Below, piece after piece: positions 15,053 to 17,803 of a DNA stretch of 17,803 nucleotides. This stretch comes from JAWXCH01 sp034440595. GTDB lineage: Bacteria; Planctomycetota; Planctomycetia; Pirellulales; JALHPA01. The stretch lies in NCBI GenBank assembly GCA_034440595.1, contig JAWXCH010000569.1, positions 1 to 17,803 on the forward strand, in the 5' to 3' direction. A program made the position numbers and the translations under genes. Within the stretch, counting starts at the first letter, position 1. The number at the start of each line of letters is the position of its first letter. The notes below the pieces were generated by a model that searched no databases, was not told where the DNA came from, and saw nothing but the letters and a program-made list of their open reading frames with translations.

Positions 15053-15337
15053 GGAGTTCGCAGAGAGCGCTGAGTGACGCGCAGAGATGGAGCTGTGTGG
15101 TTTCGACTTCTTTGCGGCTTTGCGCCTTTGCGTGAACTCTTCTTTCTAAGAAAAGAACTCACGCAAAGTCGCTAAGGCGCAAAGAGATGTTGGAAACGGC
15201 ACGTGCTTGCAGTTTTCATCCTGTTTATAGTTGTTCAAAAAAGCAAGAGAGATAAGACGGAAGGAGCAAGGATGAACGGGAAGAACTGGATAGGGGGTAA
15301 TTCTCATCTCTGCGTTCTGCTCTGCGAACTCTGCGGT
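15048..15337. repeat. Nested inverted repeat (CGCAGAG-type outside, CGCAAAG-type inside)
   Basis: Outer arms: 15048-15065 pairs with 15320-15337 at 17 of 18 positions, and CGCAGAGATG at 15080-15089 pairs perfectly with 15305-15314. Inner arms: 15110-15135 pairs with 15159-15184 at 23 of 26 positions. The units resemble the CGCAGAG and ACGCAAAGGCGCAAAG intergenic repeats scattered in many environmental bacteria. This is most of the spacer before the FHA gene. Confidence 0.8.
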
Positions 15338-15379
15338 AAAAGCTTCCGTCGAACTGCACCAGACCGTTTGCTACAATGA
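15272..15379 (+). CDS. Possible 35-codon leader frame overlapping the FHA gene start
   Basis: ATG at 15272 lies five bases after AAGGAG (15261-15266). The frame ends at TGA 15377-15379, which overlaps the ATG of the FHA gene at 15376-15378 (ATGA arrangement), as in translationally coupled pairs. The product starts MNGKNWIGGNSHLC; its middle derives from the right arm of the nested repeat, so codon content is not that of a normal gene. Real translation is uncertain, but ribosome site and overlap together are unusual for a chance frame. Confidence 0.3.
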   Translation: MNGKNWIGGNSHLCVLLCELCGKSFRRTAPDRLLQ

Positions 15380-16098
15380 AACCTCGCTCTGCTTATCGAC
15401 CGATGACGTTTTCTTGGAATCGCTTCCTGACATTCAGGCAATCTGTGAACCAGACACCAGCGCGACGATTTCTGCTCTGGATCGACGGAGTTGGAGGCTA
15501 CCTGGCCTGCCTGTCCGATAGTGTCACGCTTGGGCAACCAGGTGGACCGGTCGCTCCAAGTGACCGACTTGGAAACGTAGCTGGTAGTGCAGCTACTGTC
15601 GACGTACCGATACTTGGCGATCTATCGCATCGGCATGCCACCATCTCACGCTCGGGCGAAGGCTACACCATTCAGCCGCTCCGCGCGGTGCAGATCAACG
15701 ATCGACCCATCGAGCAAACCACCATGCTGCACGATGGTGATAACATTCGATTGGGCAACAGCGTCGTCTATCGTTTTCGTGTGCCGCACCCGCTCAGCCA
15801 GACGGCGCGGCTCGACCCGATCAGCTACCACCGCACGCAACCGACCACCAAGGGGATCCTGCTGATGGCCGAGAGCTGCATCCTTGGCCCGGCCTCGAAC
15901 AGCCAGGTTATTTGCCCGCGCTGGACCGGCGAAGTCGTCCTGTTTCGTCAGCCACCCGGTTCGGCCGCCCCGCTGGGGTGCCGCACCTCGCAACCCTACT
16001 CCATTGATGGCAAAGTCGCCGCCAGCCGTGCGGCGGTGCAGTTTAACTCACAAATCAGCGGGTCCGATTTCGCCTTCGGCCTGGAGTCGCTCCCCTAG
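15376..16098 (+). CDS. FHA-domain protein with a degenerate second FHA-like half
   Basis: FHA domains bind phosphothreonine peptides, usually on kinase substrates. The 240-residue frame has an FHA domain at about residues 31-137: LLWIDGVGG and VTLGQPG strands, then LSHRHATISR with the usual Ser and His, VQINDRPI and LHDGDNIRLG. The usual GR loop reads GQ and the NG turn reads ND. A stretch of about 20 residues with VAPSDRLGNVAG lengthens the loop before LSHRHA. Residues 160-240 (ILLMAESCILGP ... SGSDFAFGLESL) look like a second, weakened copy. There is no membrane segment. The ATG at 15376 overlaps a TACAAT hexamer (15372-15377) that could be a -10 box; in that case the ATG at 15403 would be the start. 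The gene lies 181 bases before a Ser/Thr kinase, a plausible partner. Confidence 0.85.
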   Translation: MKPRSAYRPMTFSWNRFLTFRQSVNQTPARRFLLWIDGVGGYLACLSDSVTLGQPGGPVAPSDRLGNVAGSAATVDVPILGDLSHRHATISRSGEGYTIQPLRAVQINDRPIEQTTMLHDGDNIRLGNSVVYRFRVPHPLSQTARLDPISYHRTQPTTKGILLMAESCILGPASNSQVICPRWTGEVVLFRQPPGSAAPLGCRTSQPYSIDGKVAASRAAVQFNSQISGSDFAFGLESLP

Positions 16099-16119
16099 CT
16101 GCCCGAATTGCGGAAATTA

Positions 16120-16131
16120 CCAAATATTTGG
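16120..16131. promoter_or_regulatory. Perfect 12-base AT-rich palindrome between FHA and kinase genes
   Basis: CCAAATATTTGG, flanked by a GGAAA/TTTCC pair (16112-16116 and 16138-16142). It could be an operator for a dimeric regulator or part of an RNA stem at the end of the FHA transcript. No regulator is known for it. Confidence 0.4.
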
Positions 16132-16164
16132 GAGAAACTTTCCAAGAATGAGCTGAGACCGGCG

Positions 16165-16188
16165 AACACTCTCGAGAAGGGTGTTTTT
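16165..16188 (+). terminator. Weak intrinsic terminator after the FHA gene
   Basis: An 8-bp stem AACACTCT/AGGGTGTT (one G-T pair, loop CGAGA) runs into five T at 16184-16188. It lies 66 bases past the FHA stop and 92 before the kinase start, so the two genes may be only partly co-transcribed. Confidence 0.5.
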
Positions 16189-16260
16189 CCCCTTTGGCCG
16201 AAATCGGCAGCGGACGGCAGGTTTTGCCCGATATTCGGCGCGAAGGCCACCCGGTTACGC

Positions 16261-16266
16261 TAAAAT
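16261..16266 (+). promoter_or_regulatory. Possible -10 element of the kinase gene
   Basis: TAAAAT within ACGCTAAAATAGAC, 13 bases before the first ATG of the kinase. The related GCTACAAT precedes the FHA frame. No good -35 at 16-18 bases was found, so this is weak. Confidence 0.25.
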
Positions 16267-16279
16267 AGACTGGCGACCT

Positions 16280-17803
16280 ATGATGCAACTTCGTACCTCA
16301 CCTATCGATGTGGCAGAACCGGCGGGCAACGGCTCGGGGCAGTTTCTGTACGCCAGTGGCTCGCGCCCCTTGGCCGGCTACACCATCAAGCGCGGCATCG
16401 GTCACGGTGGCTTTGGCGAGGTTTACTACGCCGTCAGCGACGCTGGCAAAGAGGTCGCGCTCAAGCTCATCCGCCGCAATCTGGAGATCGAGATTCGTGG
16501 CGTGACACAATGCCTGAATCTCAAGCACCCCAACCTGCTGGCGCTATTCGATATCCGGCAGTCAGAGAGTGACGAAAACTGGGTCGTCATGGAATTCGTC
16601 GCCGGTGACGCGCTGGACGAGGTGATCGCCGCGCACCCGGACGGTATGCCGGTCGCCGAGGCGTTGCGCTGGTTCCACGGCGTGGCCGCCGGGGTGGCCT
16701 ATCTGCATGACCACGGCGTAGTCCACCGCGACCTGAAGCCGGGGAATGTTTTTTCTGACGAGGGTATCGTCAAGATCGGCGACTACGGGCTATCAAAATT
16801 TATCTCGTGCAGTCGCCGCAGTGGCCAGACCGGCAGCGTCGGCACGGTGCATTACATGGCACCCGAGGTCGCCAACGGTCGTTATGGCAAAGAGATCGAT
16901 ATTTATGCCCTGGGGGTGATGCTGTACGAAATGCTCACCGGGCACGTTCCGTTTGAGGGAGAGAGCATTGGCGAGGTGTTGATGAAGCATCTGACGGCCG
17001 CCCCGGATGTCAGCCGACTGGCAGAGCCGTATCGGACGGTGGTCGCTCGTGCGCTGGCCAAGGATCCGGCCAAGCGGTTTCATCATGTGATGGAAATGGT
17101 GGCCGTACTGAATGGTACGGCGAGTGACGTGCCCGCACAGAACTCGGAAGCAGTTGCGCAAGCAGCGACACCGCCGCTAGCCGACGCAGTGAATGAAGCC
17201 GTGAACGCGGCCACCTCGTCGCAGCCGTTTCTATCGCCAGATTATGGGCCAAATAGTGCAACGTTTGGTGGCGCGGCATATGGCTCCAGCGACGCAAGTT
17301 CGCCGCCGTATCAATCGAATCAAACACACAATCGCATTGAGCAAAAGGATCAGCAGGGAGCCAGCGGTTCGCAGCAGAAACCGGTTGATCGGCCCATTGT
17401 CAGCCCGATCAAGCCGGGGAGCTTTTTTGACGAGCCGGTTGCGCAGTCCGTGATGAGCGCTTTGCAAGAAGGGTGGCGAAGCTGGGAGAAGGCGAACATC
17501 GATCAGGCAACCCGCACGGCGATCATCATTGGTGCCGTGGTGGTGTTTGCGTTTACGTTTGGGTTATGGGTGTTTGCGGGATTCTTCTCGGTTGGCTGTT
17601 ATATAGCGTACCGCCTCGGACGTGGAGTGATAAATTTGTTTCGAGATGGAGCGAAGTCTAACAATGCCTTATTGACCATTTTCGGCATGCCCTTAGCGGT
17701 AGTGGGATCCTTAGTGCTACTTAGTGTTTTTAACAGTAAGGGCGGGTCCGTTGCCTGGGGGGGTGTGTTTGGTATGGCAGTCGTGTTTGGCGCTCTATGG
17801 ATA
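16280..17803 (+). CDS. Membrane Ser/Thr protein kinase (Hanks type), C-terminus cut by window edge
   Basis: An eukaryotic-like kinase, open for 508 codons to the right edge. The catalytic domain (about residues 34-280) has GIGHGGFGEV (39-48), Lys62 in VALK, HRDLKPGN (149-156), DYG in place of DFG (168-170) and APE (194-196); all residues needed for catalysis are there. Planctomycete kinases often have DYG. The stretch between Lys62 and the HPN turn is about nine residues shorter than in PknB, with Glu71 the likely helix-C glutamate. A Gln/Ser/Pro-rich linker (about 281-405) leads to two or three membrane segments from about 412 on, so the kinase domain faces the cytoplasm. The start is ATG at 16280 or the adjacent ATG at 16283; there is no Shine-Dalgarno. 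The FHA gene just upstream suggests a signalling pair. Confidence 0.93.
   Translation, partial: MMQLRTSPIDVAEPAGNGSGQFLYASGSRPLAGYTIKRGIGHGGFGEVYYAVSDAGKEVALKLIRRNLEIEIRGVTQCLNLKHPNLLALFDIRQSESDENWVVMEFVAGDALDEVIAAHPDGMPVAEALRWFHGVAAGVAYLHDHGVVHRDLKPGNVFSDEGIVKIGDYGLSKFISCSRRSGQTGSVGTVHYMAPEVANGRYGKEIDIYALGVMLYEMLTGHVPFEGESIGEVLMKHLTAAPDVSRLAEPYRTVVARALAKDPAKRFHHVMEMVAVLNGTASDVPAQNSEAVAQAATPPLADAVNEAVNAATSSQPFLSPDYGPNSATFGGAAYGSSDASSPPYQSNQTHNRIEQKDQQGASGSQQKPVDRPIVSPIKPGSFFDEPVAQSVMSALQEGWRSWEKANIDQATRTAIIIGAVVVFAFTFGLWVFAGFFSVGCYIAYRLGRGVINLFRDGAKSNNALLTIFGMPLAVVGSLVLLSVFNSKGGSVAWGGVFGMAVVFGALWI

Noticed and set aside
14845..15135. A small plus-strand gene with CPCGSAIG
   Set aside because: The frame runs through the intrinsic terminator stem and into the repeats, with no ribosome site; it is best read as non-coding.
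15311..15346. A zinc-finger-like CELCGKSF string in the 35-codon frame
   Set aside because: It comes from translating the CTCTGCG-type repeat; there is no second ligand pair, so metal binding is not supported.
16781..16789. A pseudokinase, because DFG is DYG
   Set aside because: The metal-binding Asp and Gly are intact, and Lys62, HRD and the Asn after it are all present; Tyr for Phe is tolerated in active kinases.

Overview
The window reads as a chromosomal segment from a planctomycete, most likely of the Pirellulaceae type. Three things point there: an LRR protein whose N-terminus carries the RxSLRxLL membrane motif common in that phylum, an FHA protein next to a membrane Ser/Thr kinase, and intergenic spaces packed with short hairpin (REP-like) repeats of a style I associate with planctomycete genomes. 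The genus cannot be fixed from the sequence alone. Most content is housekeeping. I see no phage, transposase, CRISPR array, tRNA or rRNA.

Left half (1-10330), almost all on the minus strand. Listed from the left edge: an edge-truncated Hsp70-family ATPase; an AT-rich inverted-repeat spacer; FabH-type ketoacyl synthase III; a Gfo/Idh/MocA oxidoreductase; a 300-base REP cluster; then a tight group that is transcribed in the order FabZ-like dehydratase, rhomboid protease, TrmB tRNA methyltransferase. That group has a good sigma70-like promoter (TTCACA-17-CATAAT), and its first gene starts at TTG behind a GAGGAG ribosome site. Upstream of it lie a 32-codon, extremely basic gene resembling the tiny actinobacterial ribosomal protein bL37, a clean intrinsic terminator, and a Prc/Tsp-type C-terminal processing protease. 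A small 87-aa hypothetical gene closes this half.

Right half (10582-17803). On the plus strand are a 3-methyladenine DNA glycosylase (Aag/MPG family) and a fumarylacetoacetate-hydrolase-family enzyme. An LRR membrane protein of lower GC lies on the minus strand. It is divergent from a membrane-anchored coiled-coil protein. After a 650-base repeat-rich spacer with a strong intrinsic terminator and a nested inverted repeat come an FHA-domain protein and a membrane Ser/Thr protein kinase that runs off the right edge.

Functional links that can be defended: lipid synthesis (FabH and the FabZ-like protein, in separate units), translation and tRNA modification (TrmB and the bL37-like peptide), proteostasis (Hsp70, Prc, rhomboid), and a phospho-signalling pair (FHA plus kinase). 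I do not see a clear new multi-gene system. The items most worth following are the bL37-like microprotein, the degenerate second half of the FHA protein next to its kinase, a 35-codon reading frame overlapping the FHA start, and several families of structured intergenic repeats, one of which shows compensatory stem changes between its two copies.
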